The position numbers and the translations under genes were made by a program. 64,000 nt of DNA from Plantago ovata. Lineage: Eukaryota > Streptophyta > Magnoliopsida > Lamiales > Plantaginaceae. Under the pieces are notes generated by a model. That model did not search any database, was not told where the DNA came from, and saw only the letters and a program-made list of their open reading frames with translations. Positions 27,993 to 40,700 of this stretch are shown piece by piece. How positions within the stretch are numbered: position 1 is the stretch's first letter; each line of letters begins with the position of its first letter. The stretch lies in NCBI GenBank assembly GCA_028274465.1, contig CM051456.1, forward strand, positions 114,567,397 through 114,631,396, read 5' to 3'.

Positions 27993-28757
27993 TTTAGAGA
28001 TTTTTACGCGGGGACCCCCTCTTATGGACGTGCTTTTCAAATCTTTCCTCGTTAATAAAAGAATTACATATAGCCCCAATTTAAGCAGTTTGCGTTGACC
28101 TGCTTATAATCTACTGTTCATTACTAATTATCCAAACACGCCCTTATACAATTTAGCCTTATTCCTTTAATCTTATTTGCAATTTAATCCTTTTTTTTTT
28201 TCTTTTCTTTTCTCTTTTTTTCTTTTCTTTTCTTTCTTTAATTCTATTACCGGATTCCGGCAATGGGTTGACCGGAATCCGACGGGAGCTCTTATAGGGC
28301 TCCGGTGGAGCTCTGTAAAGAGCTCCGTCGGAGCTCTTATTGCAGCTCCAGATCTGGAGCTGCCAACTCCAGATCTGGAGCTGTAACAGCTCCGATCTGG
28401 AGCTGTTTCACGGCTCCAGATCGGAGCTGATGGTGGCTACCGGATTCCGGCACCGGAATCCGGTAAATTAGAAAGAAGAAGAAATAAAAAAAATTTGGGG
28501 GAATTTATAATTTAGATAAGATATGTGGGTTTATTTTGTAATAACTTAAAGTTGAGATTGTTTGGTAAAATTTAAAATCTGATAATTGTTCAGGGACAAT
28601 TATGTATTTTCCATGATTAAGAGCGGCAAAAGTCAAGATCGTGGGTTTATTTGTAATTGTTTTGCATAAAGAGGGTTTATACGTAATTCTTTTACTAACG
28701 AGGAAACATATGTAATTACCGAGCATAAGAGGGGGTCCACATGTAAATCGCCCTAAA
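27993..28757. mobile_element. Hairpin-type TIR element A
   Basis: The ends are imperfect inverted repeats: TTTAGAGATTTTTACGCGGG then GACCCCCTCTTATG on the left, and the inverse of TTTAGGGCGATTTACATGTG plus GACCCCCTCTTATG on the right. Further in, TTTCCTCGTTA on the left pairs with TAACGAGGAAA on the right. The middle has a pyrimidine tract (28186-28240), a core of GGAGCT/AGCTCC words bounded by ATTACCGGATTCCGG and CCGGAATCCGGTAA (28246-28468), then a purine tract (28471-28495). There is no coding capacity. It shares right-arm words with element D (AACGAGGAAA, GTAATTGTTTT, GTCAAGATCGTGGG). Superfamily is unassigned; a clear target duplication was not seen. Confidence 0.75.
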
Positions 28758-29416
28758 ATTTATGCACATACTATATTTTATGCTATTAATATTATGCGCT
28801 TTTAGGGGCTCACGCTTTCATAATTTTTATAATTATGATGCTTCTGCAATCATGCTTACGTTCACACTCCAGGTTATGTAGGTTGGAATTCTACTAAATG
28901 ACTCTAGACCACACTATAAGAGTCTAAATGATAAACTTGTACTCATTTGTTTTTTTGGATTCTATACGTATTTCATTTTTGTCCGAATCTTTAGATTCTA
29001 TACGTTTCTATTTTTGACAAATCTTTATCTCACAACTTTATTGTGGGTCCTGCCACTAAACCAACACACTACACTCATTATATAAACCTCATAAAACTCC
29101 GATCCAAAAGTAAGCGTATATAATTTTAAAAAACGGATGAGTACTGTACTAGTAAAATGGCTAGGCCGCTAGGGTCCTATTTAATAGGTGTAATCCACTA
29201 AGATCCAAGAGCTCAAATGATCAATATGGGCCAGGACAACTAGAATTTTACTTAATGAGCCTAGTCCATTAAGGCGTATGAGCTCGAATGTTCAAATATC
29301 CCCAAATATGAAGCAATACAAAGTTTGCATTTGACACTTCCCAAGGTGACATGTTTACTAGCGAGAAACACTAGCAGAGTAGCAGTCTTCGATGAATAGT
29401 TGAATACCACAACTCT
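28758..29416. other. AT-rich intergenic sequence
   Basis: No coding region or complete element was recognised between element A and the short LINE insertion. Confidence 0.4.
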
Positions 29417-29430
29417 AATAAGGAAGGACA

Positions 29431-29630
29431 TATGTCGGGGATCATAGCTTTGCTAGAGTCTGTCACATGTCGTGTCGTCTTGGCTTTTCCAGTAGTCGTC
29501 TTGGCCATTTGGACTCTCTTGTGTACTTGATACTAGTGATATGTATTGTGTCACGATTGGGGTATACCCCTCTTAATCTTGTACAACTTTTTTGGGCTTA
29601 ATGAAAGTTTTTTGATGTTTAAAAAAAAAA
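29431..29630 (+). mobile_element. 5'-truncated LINE tail with 14-bp duplication
   Basis: A 200-base segment ending TTGGGCTTAATGAAAG, a TTTTTTGATGTTT stretch and an A run. It is flanked by a perfect 14-base target-site duplication AATAAGGAAGGACA (29417-29430 and 29631-29644). The size, polarity, poly(A) and duplication length fit a severely truncated L1-type insertion on the plus strand. Confidence 0.85.
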
Positions 29631-30158
29631 AATAAGGAAGGACAACATAAGTTTAATCCTTAATTCCTCATCTTCTCTGCTTATTATTTGGGAAGTTAGC
29701 ACTTAACCTTACAACTCCCAACTAAATGACTAAAAAATAAAGTAAATGTGTGTAGGTGTATGTGCATTAACCGGGAGGATTGTATGACTTACTGTAAGAT
29801 TAAAAAAGGGACTATAATAATTAGGTGGGAGGTGTTGGTGTGGCCCGTGTGGGTAACTAAAGGTCTATATATAATGACATTCAGTCATCTAAATACTGCT
29901 CCGTATTCAGTTTGAATAAGACAATCCGAATAGCTTGTTGAACGCATTAAAGATAACCAACAAAAAAAAATCTCCACATCACTATCAGAGAAAGTATGGT
30001 TACAAAATTGGTAGTTGAAGCTTGCTACTTTCTATGCATCTAGTTCACAAAAATGTTGAAATTATGTTGGTTGCATCCGCAGAAAAATTTATTGTGGATG
30101 GTAGACGATGGGGATAAGACAAGGGATTTATAGATCATACGAGAATACTCATTAAGCT

Positions 30159-30230
30159 TCCGTTGTCGTCCAGCGGTTAGGATATCTGGCTTTCACCCAG
30201 GCGACCCGGGTTCGATTCCCGGCAACGGAA
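30159..30230 (+). tRNA. tRNA-Glu (anticodon TTC)
   Basis: Starts TCCGTTGTCGTCCAGCGGTT, anticodon arm CTGGC-TTTCACC-... with anticodon TTC, T arm CCGGG-TTCGATT-CCCGG, ends CAACGGAA. Acceptor and T stems pair fully, and a T-rich terminator (GTTTTTAC) follows immediately. This should be a working gene. Confidence 0.95.
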
Positions 30231-30334
30231 AAGTTTTTACTTAATTTTTGTTTGAATTATTATTTCCTAATTCCTTCCAACATGTCAAAAGGCATATGTT
30301 TGAAATTCACACTGTATAGCCTCTGTCTCATACT

Positions 30335-30905
30335 CAGGGGCGGAGCTATGTGGGTTCAGCTGCACCCACAAATGTTTTCCTTTTTCCACTATATTTAATA
30401 TAAATTTTTATTTTGTCCCCACACAATTAATTTTTTTTCACCCACTTAAGTCTATAAAAATTATTTTGAATCCATTAAATTGGTTAGAGCATATATAATA
30501 TATGTGAATATGTATAGTTATATTTAAGTATATATACAATGAAAACTTGAAGAGGGTAAATATGCATGTGTCTAATTGACTGATAATTGAATTTAGAGCA
30601 ACGGAAAAACATCATTTTTCATTAATATTATTGAAAAATTCGTCCATCTTTCTATATAATTTGTATGTTAAAGCTAATAGTTTGTGTGAAATTCTAAAAT
30701 TAATGTACAATAAAGAAAATGTTTTGTTACGCGAATTCATAATGAAATTATAAAGTATTGATTTCAAACTACGAATTTTTTTAATCCAGTTACATTTGTA
30801 CTATTTAATTGATTATTAAGAATTAATTAATTAATTTTTAAATAATAATTAATATACCGTACATTTATTTGCACCCACTAAGTAAAAGTTCTAGATCCGT
30901 CCCTG
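30335..30905. mobile_element. hAT-type nonautonomous element, 571 bp
   Basis: Begins CAGGGGCGGAGCTA and ends TAGATCCGTCCCTG, imperfect inverted repeats. It is flanked by a perfect 8-base duplication CTCATACT (30327-30334 and 30906-30913). Subterminal GCACCCAC words occur at both ends. The interior is AT-rich and non-coding. This is a well-defined hAT-type insertion about 100 bases from the tRNA-Glu gene. Confidence 0.9.
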
Positions 30906-31060
30906 CTCATACTTCGCCACAATATGGTCCAATCCGACGATTCACGATTTCATGAAGTCTATGTCCTATATATGAAACTCAATGGTGTTTCTAGCAATTG
31001 GCATTATATGAGTTCTAGTGGAATGTCAATAATGTAAGCTTTGAACACCCGTGATGATTT

Positions 31061-34000
31061 GGAGGGCTTTGGAGGAGGAGTTAGATCGTGAGGAAGTGAT
31101 GTGGAAACAAAGATCGCGTAATCAGTGGTTAAAGGAGGGGGATAGGAATACAAAGTTTTTTCATGCGCAAGCAACAAAGAGGGCTCAGATTAATGAAATC
31201 CATGGGTTGAAGGATGGTGATAATATGATGCGCACAGACATAGAAGGCATGGCAGAGCTGGTGAGTAATTATTTCGGGGGAATTTTCCAGTCTCGGAGGC
31301 CAACGGATGCAGAGGTAGAAGATGTGATTGAGACAATGGAAGCAAAGGTGACTCAGCAAATGAACTAGGAGCTATGTTGTGAATTTTCAGCAGAAGAGGT
31401 AAAAACTGCACTGTTTTATATGTTTCCTTCTAAAGCACAGGGTTCTGATGGTATGCCTGCCTTTTTCTTTCAAAAGTTTTGGCCTTTAGTTGGTAGTAAT
31501 GTGGTAGAATGTGTGTTGAATGTGTTGAATAACCGATCTTTGAATGCTGAACTGAATCATTCCCATATTGTTCTTATTCCCAAATGTAAAAATCCAGAGT
31601 ATGTTGTCCAGTTTCGTCCAATAAGCTTGAGTAATGTCATGTTTAAGGTTGTTTCCAAAGCAATTACCAATAGACTAAAACCACACATGGACACAATCAT
31701 AGCTGAAACTCAATCTGCTTTTATTCCCAATCAGCTTATAATTGATAATGTGCTTGTTTCTTATGAGATTAATCATTTTCTGAAACGTAAGACAAGGGGA
31801 AGGGAGGCTTTTATGGCTTTAAAATTAGACACGAGTAAGGCATATGATCGAGTTGAATGGGCTTTCCTAGAGAGAGTTTTAGTTAAGTTGGGTTTTCATG
31901 AGAGTTTTGTTCAGTTGATAATGCTTTGTGTGTCAACGGTTTCTTATTCGGTTTTATTGAATGGTGAACCGTTAAACTATTTCCAGCCAGAGAGGGGGAT
32001 TCGGCAGGGGGATCCTCTTTCTCCTTATCTTTTCTTATTTGTTACTGAAGCTTTTAGTTCTTTGATCTGAGATGCTGAGGAGAGGGAGGTGCTGAAGGGG
32101 GTTGCTGTTATTCCTTCAGCTCCAAGGATCTCTCATCTTTTATTTGCTGATGACACCTTATTATTTTGTCAAGCTACTTCCGAGGCAACAAGAGAAATTG
32201 TGTCATTGTTGAATCGGTATAGTTTGGCATCTGGTCAGGAAATAAATTTAGAAAATCAACTGTGGTGTTTAGTAAAAATGTGAGAAGAGAGAGGGTGGAG
32301 GAGGTTAGGGGATGTTTACCAGTTAGGGTGGTGGAGAAACATGATAAATATTTGGGGCTTCCGACTGAAATGAGTAGATCAAAGAGAGAGGTGTTCGAGT
32401 GGTTGAGGGAGAGAGTGTGGAGTAAGGTTCAGGGTTTTGATAATAAATTATTGTCAAAGGTAGGAAAGGAGATCCTCATCAAATCCGTTCTTCAAGCAAT
32501 TCCCACCTATGTTATGAGTTGTTTTAAATTGCCCGATTATTTGCTTCATGAGATTGAGGCAATGGTGGGAAGGTTTTGGTGGGTAATAGGGGTAATAAAA
32601 AGATTCATTGGGTAGCTTGGCATAGGTTGTGTGATAGAAAGAGAGATGGCGGGATGGGGTTTCGGGATTTAAAGTGTTTCAATTTGGCAATGTTGGGAAA
32701 GCAAATTTGGAGGATTATTCATTATCCTGATTCGTTGTTGAGTAGAATTCTAAAAGCAAAGTACTTTCCTCAATGTGATGTCCCTTGAGGCCCAAGCTAA
32801 CCTTGTTCATCATTTACTTGGAAGAGTTTGTGTGGTGCGTTAGGTTTGGTGCAGGCTGGGGTTAGATGGAGGGTTGGGAATGGGTTAAGTATTGATGTTT
32901 GGAGGGATAGGTGGATTCCTAGGGACTTTAGCTTTAAACCCATTACACCAGATTATCATGAGATGGGGGAGACTTGTGTTGCGAATCTTTTGCAAGCTGA
33001 TGGGGGCGGATGGGATATTCCTTTAGTGTCATCTTTATTTTGAGAGGAGGACGCAATTGCTATTTTGCAAATTCCTGTCTCGGAACATAATAGGGATGAC
33101 GTTAGAGTTTGGCATTATTCGAAGAATGGGATGTATTCTGTTAATTCTGCTTATCACCTGGCTAGGGAGCTTGCTGTTCGAGAGTTACGATCAAGGGCAG
33201 GGAGTACAAGTAATTTGGGAGTGGGAAATTGGAACTGGGTGTGGCGTCTAAATATTCCTAATAAGATTAAAATTTTCTGTTGGCGTCTACTCCATGGTGC
33301 ACTGCCTGTGTCAGTTTGTTTAAATCAAAGAGGGCTAGTTGTAGATACTACTTGCATGTTTTGTCATGGCGGCATAGAATCACTTCTCCATGTGTTTCGC
33401 GATTGTCCATTTGTGCGTTGTTTTTGGGCATGTCACTCATTAGTAGATGTATGTTCAATCTCTTCAGGTGCGATGTCTATTGTTGAATGGATGGACGCAA
33501 CACGACGACAAATTAATACCAAGGAGATGGAGCAGGTGGTGGTGTCTTTGTGGGTTGTGTGGAACTGTAGAAACAAGTTGGTGCATGAGGTCGACTTCAC
33601 TCATTGTGATCCACAGGCCACAGCTGTATATGTGGCAGGCTACTTGCTAGAATTTAGGGAGGCTCAGGGGCGTTCTTCTGCTGGTCAGGTGCAGGAAAGT
33701 CAGCAGCGGTGGCAGGCTCCACAAACTGGCAGATTAAAAATGAACACGGATGCAACTATTGCGGCGGATTTGGGTGCAAAGTTGGAGCAGACACATTATT
33801 CCACATATTAATACTCCAGAAATTGGGGAGGCTTTAGCACTACGGGCAGGGATGCGGTTGGCGTTGCAGCATGGCTGGTTGCATTTGCAGGCTGAAACGG
33901 ACTGCTTGGGGCTCGTTCAGAAGTTACAGAACCGACATCCTTCTCTTTCCTGTGTTGGAGTATTAATTGAGGATATTTTACAGTTGGCCTTGCAATTTTC

Positions 34001-34166
34001 CTCTGTTACTTTTTCCTTCATTCCTAGAAATTGTAATAAGGTCGCTCACTTGTTAGCGTATAACGCAACGGAGAATAGTATGGGTGATGATAGTTTGCCA
34101 TTTGCAAACCCAAATGTACTGGATCAGTGATTCATTAATAGAAGGATGATTTTTCTAAAAAAAAAA
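31061..34166 (+). mobile_element. 5'-truncated L1-type LINE with broken reading frame
   Basis: A 3.1-kb insertion flanked by a perfect 14-base duplication ACCCGTGATGATTT (31047-31060 and 34167-34180) and ending in an A run. It encodes, in order: the end of the linker after the endonuclease (NQWLKEGDRNTKFFHAQA); reverse transcriptase ([69 protein letters not shown]); the zinc-binding RVT domain (FCWRLLHGALPV with C and H residues following); and an RNase H part (EALALRAGMRLALQHG, AETDCLG). The endonuclease and ORF1 are missing. At least five breaks are visible: stops near 31366, 32068 and 33042, and frameshifts near 32250, 32580 and 33800. It cannot move on its own. The breaks show age even though the duplication is intact. 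Confidence 0.95.
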
Positions 34167-34393
34167 ACCCGTGATGATTTTGAGTGTCTACTTGATCAAA
34201 TTGAAGAATATATGATGTTAAGGTAAAAGGTCCAAGTGTTCACAAACCTGCTACTACTCCAATGGTCCAACGTACCCCAAGACGTTTCTTCTGTTGTTTC
34301 GTTCATATAAAACCACGACCAAATCCCTCCCCATTTTGTGTCGGATATATCTATCTGTATAATGCATAATTCATACTCCGTATGTATTATGGT

Positions 34394-35616
34394 GGGGAAA
34401 TTGCAGTTTTGGTCTCTCAAGTCCCGGTCCTCCTCACTTTTGGTCCTGCTCTACACGAATTTTTCGCTTTTAGTCCTCTTTTCGTATAATTCGCCGTATA
34501 GGAGCGCGGAACGTAAGAATTAGGACGAATTAGTGAATACACAGCTGCATCATGTTGCGAACACATCCAATTCATGTCCACTTCACCCAAAATCATCACC
34601 ATGTCATGCCAAGTCACTCCCTTGTAAGTATATGAGATTTTGCATAATTCCGACAATGTTATTATACTTTCTCCGATCATCACTAATACTGCATAAATTG
34701 ATTAAATTGATTCAGAAATTTATGCATAACTTCTTTTCATTTTTCACTTGGGGCTTGATTGAATCTCCATTAATGGAAGAGTGGAGCTTCAAAGCTTTGA
34801 TTTTTAGGCAGCTTGAAACATGGCGGAGAAACCGCTTAAACTCCCATTGAAGATCGAGCCCAAAATTGCTGCGGAGATCTCCGCAACTGTGGCGGAGAGC
34901 TCCAATGGTGGCAGAGAACTGCGCCTCCGCCGCCACTCGTGGCAGAAAGATCTGCTCCACGCCGCCTAACAGTGGCGTATCTCTCCAGCACTATGGCGGA
35001 GTTGATCTACTTCGCCAACCTAACCGCGGTAGCCTGGCGGAGACTGGTGTGCTCCCGTATGTGTGCCTTTTTTTCTTTTACTTTGGATTCTTTTTTCATT
35101 TCTTCTAATGTTTAAATGGTGATAGAGGAGATATTGCATTTTTTGTTAAAAATGTTTGTAGGTAGCTTGTAGTATTTCTGAAAGGATTTGTTGGAAAAAA
35201 TTTTTTTAGCAAGATTTGTGGGAAATGTAAAAGCTCAAAACAAGTCTGGCCGTAAAACGAAATTGGCCCATTTATTAATGTATTTTTTAGTTTTCTAAAA
35301 TTTTCATCAGTACCTTGTAAAATAAAATGATTTATATTTTGAATTTATATTTAAGCTCTTAAAAAAGATTTATATTTAAAGAAAATTAAATTAGAACCAA
35401 TACACTCACGACATGTGTCAGAGCTAATTTTCTTTTGTCTTTAATGCCAAAATTAACACTTGTCCAGCCACATAGTCAAATCCACCTCCACATCAGAGGA
35501 GAGGACTAAAATTGTGACTTAGAAACAGAAAGAGGACTGTATTTGTCTGTATAAGAGAAAAATGGACCGTATTCGCGAAGGACCGGGACTTGTGGGACCA
35601 AAACTGCAATTTTCTC
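34394..35616. mobile_element. Hairpin-type TIR element B
   Basis: The terminal inverted repeats are long: GAAATTGCAGTTTTGGTC, CAAGTCCCGGTCCT and later TTTAGTCCTC on the left match the inverse of the right end (GAGGACT, AGGACCGGGACTTG, GACCAAAACTGCAATTTTC). Possible 8-base target duplication with two mismatches (ATTATGGT/GTTATGAT). The core at 34868-35040 is rich in TGGCGGAG and CTCCGCC words, the same design as the other three elements but with a different core word. No coding region; the short frames inside are products of the repeat. Confidence 0.75.
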
Positions 35617-35728
35617 GTTATGATGAATATTACGAAGGATGGTCTCAGATCTCAGGAAACCGGTTCAATCGCACTAATCTCTTAACGTTCTATTGCACTA
35701 AGATTTAGATAAGTGTTATTATCATGGA

Positions 35729-36702
35729 AGGGTATCCTTCTGACACCTAATAACAGATTAATACCCTTTAGGTCAACAATAACATTTTAGTACCTTTTGG
35801 GTTGACTGCTCAATATTTACAACTTTGCCACCGAGAATTTCATGCCCAAACAAACAAGGCATTAACTACAGTAAGAAAAAAATATTTTCCTTTTTTAATT
35901 CTTTTATATATTTTTTTGTTTTTATTTTTTTCTCCCTTTCTTCTTCTTCTTCTTTAGAACTCCGGTCACCGGAATAATTCCGGTGACCGGAGCTCTGCTC
36001 CCACCGGCCGGTATAATGCAAGCTCCGATCTGGGAGCACTTAAGCTCCCAGATTAGAGCTTGCAAGCTCCCTGACCGGAGCTTACAAGCTCCGGTCAAGG
36101 AGCTTGTGCAGCTCCCAGATCGGGAGCTGCAAAGCTCCGATCTGGGAGCACTTAAGCTCCCAGGTCGGAGCTTGCAAGCTCCCTGACCGGAGCTTACAAG
36201 CTCCGGTCAAGGAGCTTGTGCAGCTCCCAGATCGGGAGCTGCAAAGCTCCGATCTGGGAGCACTTAAGCTCCCAGGCCGGAGCTTGCAAGCTCCCTGACC
36301 AGAGCTTGTAAAAGCTCCGGTCAGGGAGCTTGTGGAGCTCCCAAATCGGAGATGAGCTCCCAGATCGGAGCTTTTCCGATCTGGGAGTTTTTCAAGTCCG
36401 TACCGGATTCCGGTACTCCGGTACGGGAATCCGGTACTAGACTTGAAGAAGAAGAAGAAGAGAAGAAAAATAAAAAGAAAAAGGAAAAGAAAAAAGTAAA
36501 AAAGAAAAGAAAAATAAAGAAAAGACTAAAAATATGTAAAATTCAATTACATTTTAGTCCTCCCACACAATCTTCTTTGGCTGCCCAAAAATCAGATTTT
36601 GGAACAGTTCTTAGAGCGCTAAGTTGGTCAAATTCGACACTAAAATGTTGTTGTTTGTCTAATGGGTACTAATGTGTTATTAGATACGCTATTGATACCC
36701 TA
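35729..36702. mobile_element. Hairpin-type TIR element C
   Basis: The left end GGGTATCCTTCTGACACC, TAATAACAGATTAATACCC is matched by the inverse of the right end (GGGTATCAATAGCG..., TAATAACACATTAGTACCC). Inside: a pyrimidine tract (35887-35955), a core bounded by CCGGTCACCGGAATAATTCC on the left and ACCGGATTCCGGTACTCCGG on the right, and a long purine tract (36438-36535). The core is almost entirely AGCTCC/GGAGCT words and contains a 112-base tandem repeat. A frame of about 106 residues through it is low-complexity and not a gene. Confidence 0.75.
36019..36354. repeat. 112-bp tandem repeat, three copies, inside element C
   Basis: Units start at 36019, 36131 and 36243 with AAGCTCCGATCTGGGAGCAC. 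The first two are nearly identical; the third carries a few substitutions and an insertion near its end. Each unit is itself a set of short inverted repeats (AGCTCC...GGAGCT), so it could fold into a chain of hairpins. Confidence 0.95.
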
Positions 36703-37742
36703 AAAAGATACCGGCCTTTTAGATAATTTCTTTTAGAGATGACATTACATAAATAATTAGAGCACATTTATTGAAATCGTTGTCCAACAAAAGCAGGCTG
36801 GTTGGTTAGGCAAGCAAATACGATCGAATCCTATCCCACTAACTTACTAAGTAGGAGAGCCAAGATTAGGTCCTAAAGAATTGTTAGTTTGATCTAAAAA
36901 GTGCTCGTACTTAAACTATGTGTTGTGATGTTGTTATTTCTGTGCGCACTGTGTTGTGATGTTGATCCTTAACTCGATCAATAATAATAAGACAATCATT
37001 TTATAGATTTTTGTACAAAATAACCTCATACTGTATCACGACATCTACATGAGAGAAGCAAGCCCTATGAAAAAGGATTAGCCATCTTTTCTCCGTGGAA
37101 CACTAGCCATCTAAATTGCATGTTCAACAATTCAGTTTACTAGTTATATTATACTTCCTAGATATATTATACTTCCCGCATTATTAGATCAGGATTACAG
37201 CACTATCATCACTTTATTTTTTAAATTATTTTCAAATTTTACGATAAACATAAATATGATTACAAAAATTATATTAAGACTAAAAATGTTTATATTTGCA
37301 TAATATAAAATTGCTAATTGATTTTTCATATATAATTTGAGATTAATTTAAAATTAAATTAACCATACAAAATTCAACAAAACACAGTGTTAAGTTTATT
37401 TTTGTAGTGTTTAATATTGTTTTTCTAAATAATTGGAGAATACTTAAAACACGTTAAGTACGAATCTCACGAGTAATAGCTTTTGCATGTTGAATATTTT
37501 AAAGAGAGTTTGATCTGGCGCACATATTTATGGGCATTGAAGCTTTTACTGGTACTACTACTACATAAGTTTTTTGATTGAGTGATATCAGTCGAGTCCA
37601 AGCATGTCTCGCACAGTGGACACACGCATGAATCCATTAAGCTAGCTCTTTAGTTGGATTAGATCTCAATTTGAGGTTCTCCATTGACTCATCATATCTA
37701 GGCCAAACTTAATTTCTTTTATTTAAACTACTTTCACAACTA
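36703..37742. other. Intergenic region upstream of the subtilase
   Basis: AT-rich. A tRNA-like phrase (GGTTGGTTAGGCAA then ATCGAATCCTATCCC) lies at 36790-36835 but cannot be folded convincingly. No gene was seen. Confidence 0.35.
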
Positions 37743-37751
37743 GCTATATAA
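37743..37751 (+). promoter_or_regulatory. Possible TATA box of the subtilase gene
   Basis: CTATATAAG lies only about 30 bases before the first in-frame ATG (37779) and about 60 before the next (37809). If it is the real TATA box, the transcript would start close to 37775 and the second ATG would be the more likely start. Confidence 0.4.
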
Positions 37752-37778
37752 GTGCATGTAGCCTTAACTCAAAATAAC

Positions 37779-40700
37779 ATGAAGTGTCTGAATTCTCTAA
37801 AGATAAACATGATGATCAAAACTACCCTTGTTCTGTTGTCCTTAAACCTCTTGCTGATTGCCTCAGCCTCTTCAGAAATGAAACCAAGCCATGGAGTTTA
37901 CATTGTCTACATGGGAGCTTCTGGTTCGCAAAATGGGACACCACGGAATGATCATGCTGAACTTTTGAGCACCTTGACTGAAAGGTTTTGTTTCATCTAT
38001 TCATTCTTTTTCTTTTTTTCTTGTTGTGTACGCGTAGTATGTTGACATGTAAACTACGTATACATGTTACAAACGAGAGATCTTTTCGTTTTTCTAGCCC
38101 TTCTAAGGAAATTTGTAGACATAGTATTAGCTTAGTGACGGTGAATTGTGACTTTCAGGAAACATGAGGGAAGGTTGATGTATGTTTTCAATTTGAATGT
38201 ATAGGGGGTGAGCATATCATTATTATATATAGTACAGTGTATATGTCCATTTAGAAATTTACTACATCATAGTGAAATTTACTTCAAGTTCTTGAAAAAT
38301 AGGATTTCTGCTATCTATTTTTACTTGAAATTTGTTATCAGGAAGAACACAGTGTTGCACAGTTACACAAAGGGTTTCTCTGGCTTTGCTGCTCATTTAT
38401 CGGAGGAAGAAGCGAAATCAATAGCCAAAAGAACAGGAGTGGTGTCTGTATTTCCTGACCCAGTTCTGCAACTTCACACAACCCATTCTTGGGACTTTTT
38501 GAAGTACCAAACTGATGTCAAAATCGATTCAAGGAGAGGCTCACGTCGTTCCCGCTCCTCTGCATCTACCAGAGACACTATCATTGGCATCTTAGATACA
38601 GGTAAAAACTAAAAACCATTCAATCTATACCTAATATTGAATTTACAAACCATAAAATGACCAAAAATGTAGCTAGGGAGGATTACTCTGTTTAGACTCA
38701 AACAGGAACTATATGTGAAACTGAAATCCATGAACTGCTATTTCAGGAATTTGGCCAGAGTCGGAAAGTTTCCAGGACCATGATATGGGTCCGATCCCAT
38801 CACGTTGGAAGGGAACATGCATGGAAGGTGTGAATTTCAATTCTTCCAATTGTAACAGGTAAAGGACTGACCATCCATTCATGGTCTATTAGGCTATTAC
38901 TATTACCTATTGTGTACAAAAAAATTCACAAGCAGTAGAAAACATATTATTTATTGATTTTATTCCATCTTATCCAAAAAAATTAAACAGGAAACTGATT
39001 GGAGCTAGATATTACACTGGCGGAGGATCCCCTAGAGACGACGTTGGCCACGGTACCCACGTGGCGTCTATTGCAGCTGGGAATGCAGTATCTGGAGCAT
39101 CATACTATGGCCTAGCTAAAGGGAACGCACACGGAGGCTCACCCAGTTCAAGAATCGCAGTGTATCGTGTTTGTACAGCTGGTGATGCGGGGTGCATGGG
39201 GTCAGCCATTCTAAAAGGACTTGATGATGCAATTGGTGACGGAGTTGATGTTATATCCATGTCGTTAGGTACGAATCCCGGAGACCCAGACATTACAAAT
39301 GATCCCATATCCATCGGGGCATTTCATGCCGTTGAAAAGGGCATCATTGTGGTATGCTCTGCTGGGAACAGCGGCCCTACTCCCGGATCTGTTGTCAACG
39401 TTTCCCCTTGGATCCTAACGGTTGCAGGAACAAGTATTGATCGCGATTTTGAGACCGATCTCGTGTTACCAGGAAATAAAGTGATTAAGGTAACAACTAG
39501 CAAGTTCTAAAGAGGCCTACTTTTCAGCTTTTGCATTCCATAAATTCAAGTCCACACACGCACACCAAGATCCAAGATTTATGTTTATGATTTAGCATTT
39601 CCCCCTGAAGTCATTTGTTGATACATTTTCACTTTCTTTTGTGAGATTATAGGGTGGAGGCATCAACTTATCCAATCTTGATAAATCTCCAATTTATCCT
39701 TTAATAGATGGAGACTCTGCAAAAAATTCGACGATAGACCTCTCTGCAGATGGTTCAAGGTAGGGAACTTCCCCATCTTTAGGACTGATTGACAGCATTT
39801 TATCTCATTGCCAAATGTCTTTGCAATTGTTTCAGAAATTGCGTCCCAGGCGTGTTGGAGGAGAACAAAGTGAAGGGAAGGATCATTTTGTGTGATAACC
39901 GTGACGAATTGTATGAACCACACGAGAAATTTGATGCATTGAAGAACCAAGGGGCTATTGGGATGATACTGATTGATAGTGACCTGAAACAATCACCATC
40001 GAGATACAAAAGTAATGCAGTCGTTTCTGTCTCCGACCAAGATGGAGCTGAGATACTCTCTTACATTAAAACAAACAGGTAACTTATTCAACAATCAAAA
40101 TGAGAATATCAAGTGTCATAAGTCATAACAAAGTTCTCTGATCCATTTGATTTTGAATAGCAATCCACTGGGAACAATATTACCAACCAGGGTCGTGCAA
40201 AGTTACAAGCCGGCTCCTGTTGTAGGCTACTTCTCTTCCAGAGGCCCAACAATAGGCATAAAAAACCTTCTCAAGGTACATTTATAGTTGAGCCTTAATT
40301 GGCATGTATGAATGTAGGTGTTTGAATCGCTCTGTCGATTTTGTAGCCAGATGTTGCTGCACCAGGAGTAGCAATTCTCGCATCATGGCCCTCAAATGAT
40401 TCGAATGAGGCTCTTCTTGGCAGACAACCTCCAACGTTCAACATACTCTCAGGCACGTCCATGTCTTGCCCTCATGTTTCTGGCCTAGTTGCAACAGTAA
40501 AGGCTCAACATCCGAAATGGAGTCCTTCAGCTATTAGTTCAGCCATCATGACAACAGGTTATATATATAATTTCCTTTTAACGGTAAACTATGACAACAC
40601 TGATCGTCGCAGACCATTTTATGAAATGTTTTTTGTAATTGAAATCGCAGCAATCCAGACAAACAACTTACAAGCCCCAATAACAACAGAAGACGGGTCG

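Noticed and set aside
35983-36672. Open frames of 64-106 residues with Leu-Pro-Gly-Arg-Ser-Leu-Gln repeats
   Set aside because: They come from the 112-base tandem repeat in element C; no start context, domain or exon structure supports a protein.
36790-36835. tRNA-like phrase with GGTTGGTTAGGCAA and ATCGAATCC
   Set aside because: No acceptor or anticodon stem could be formed; probably chance or a very old SINE.
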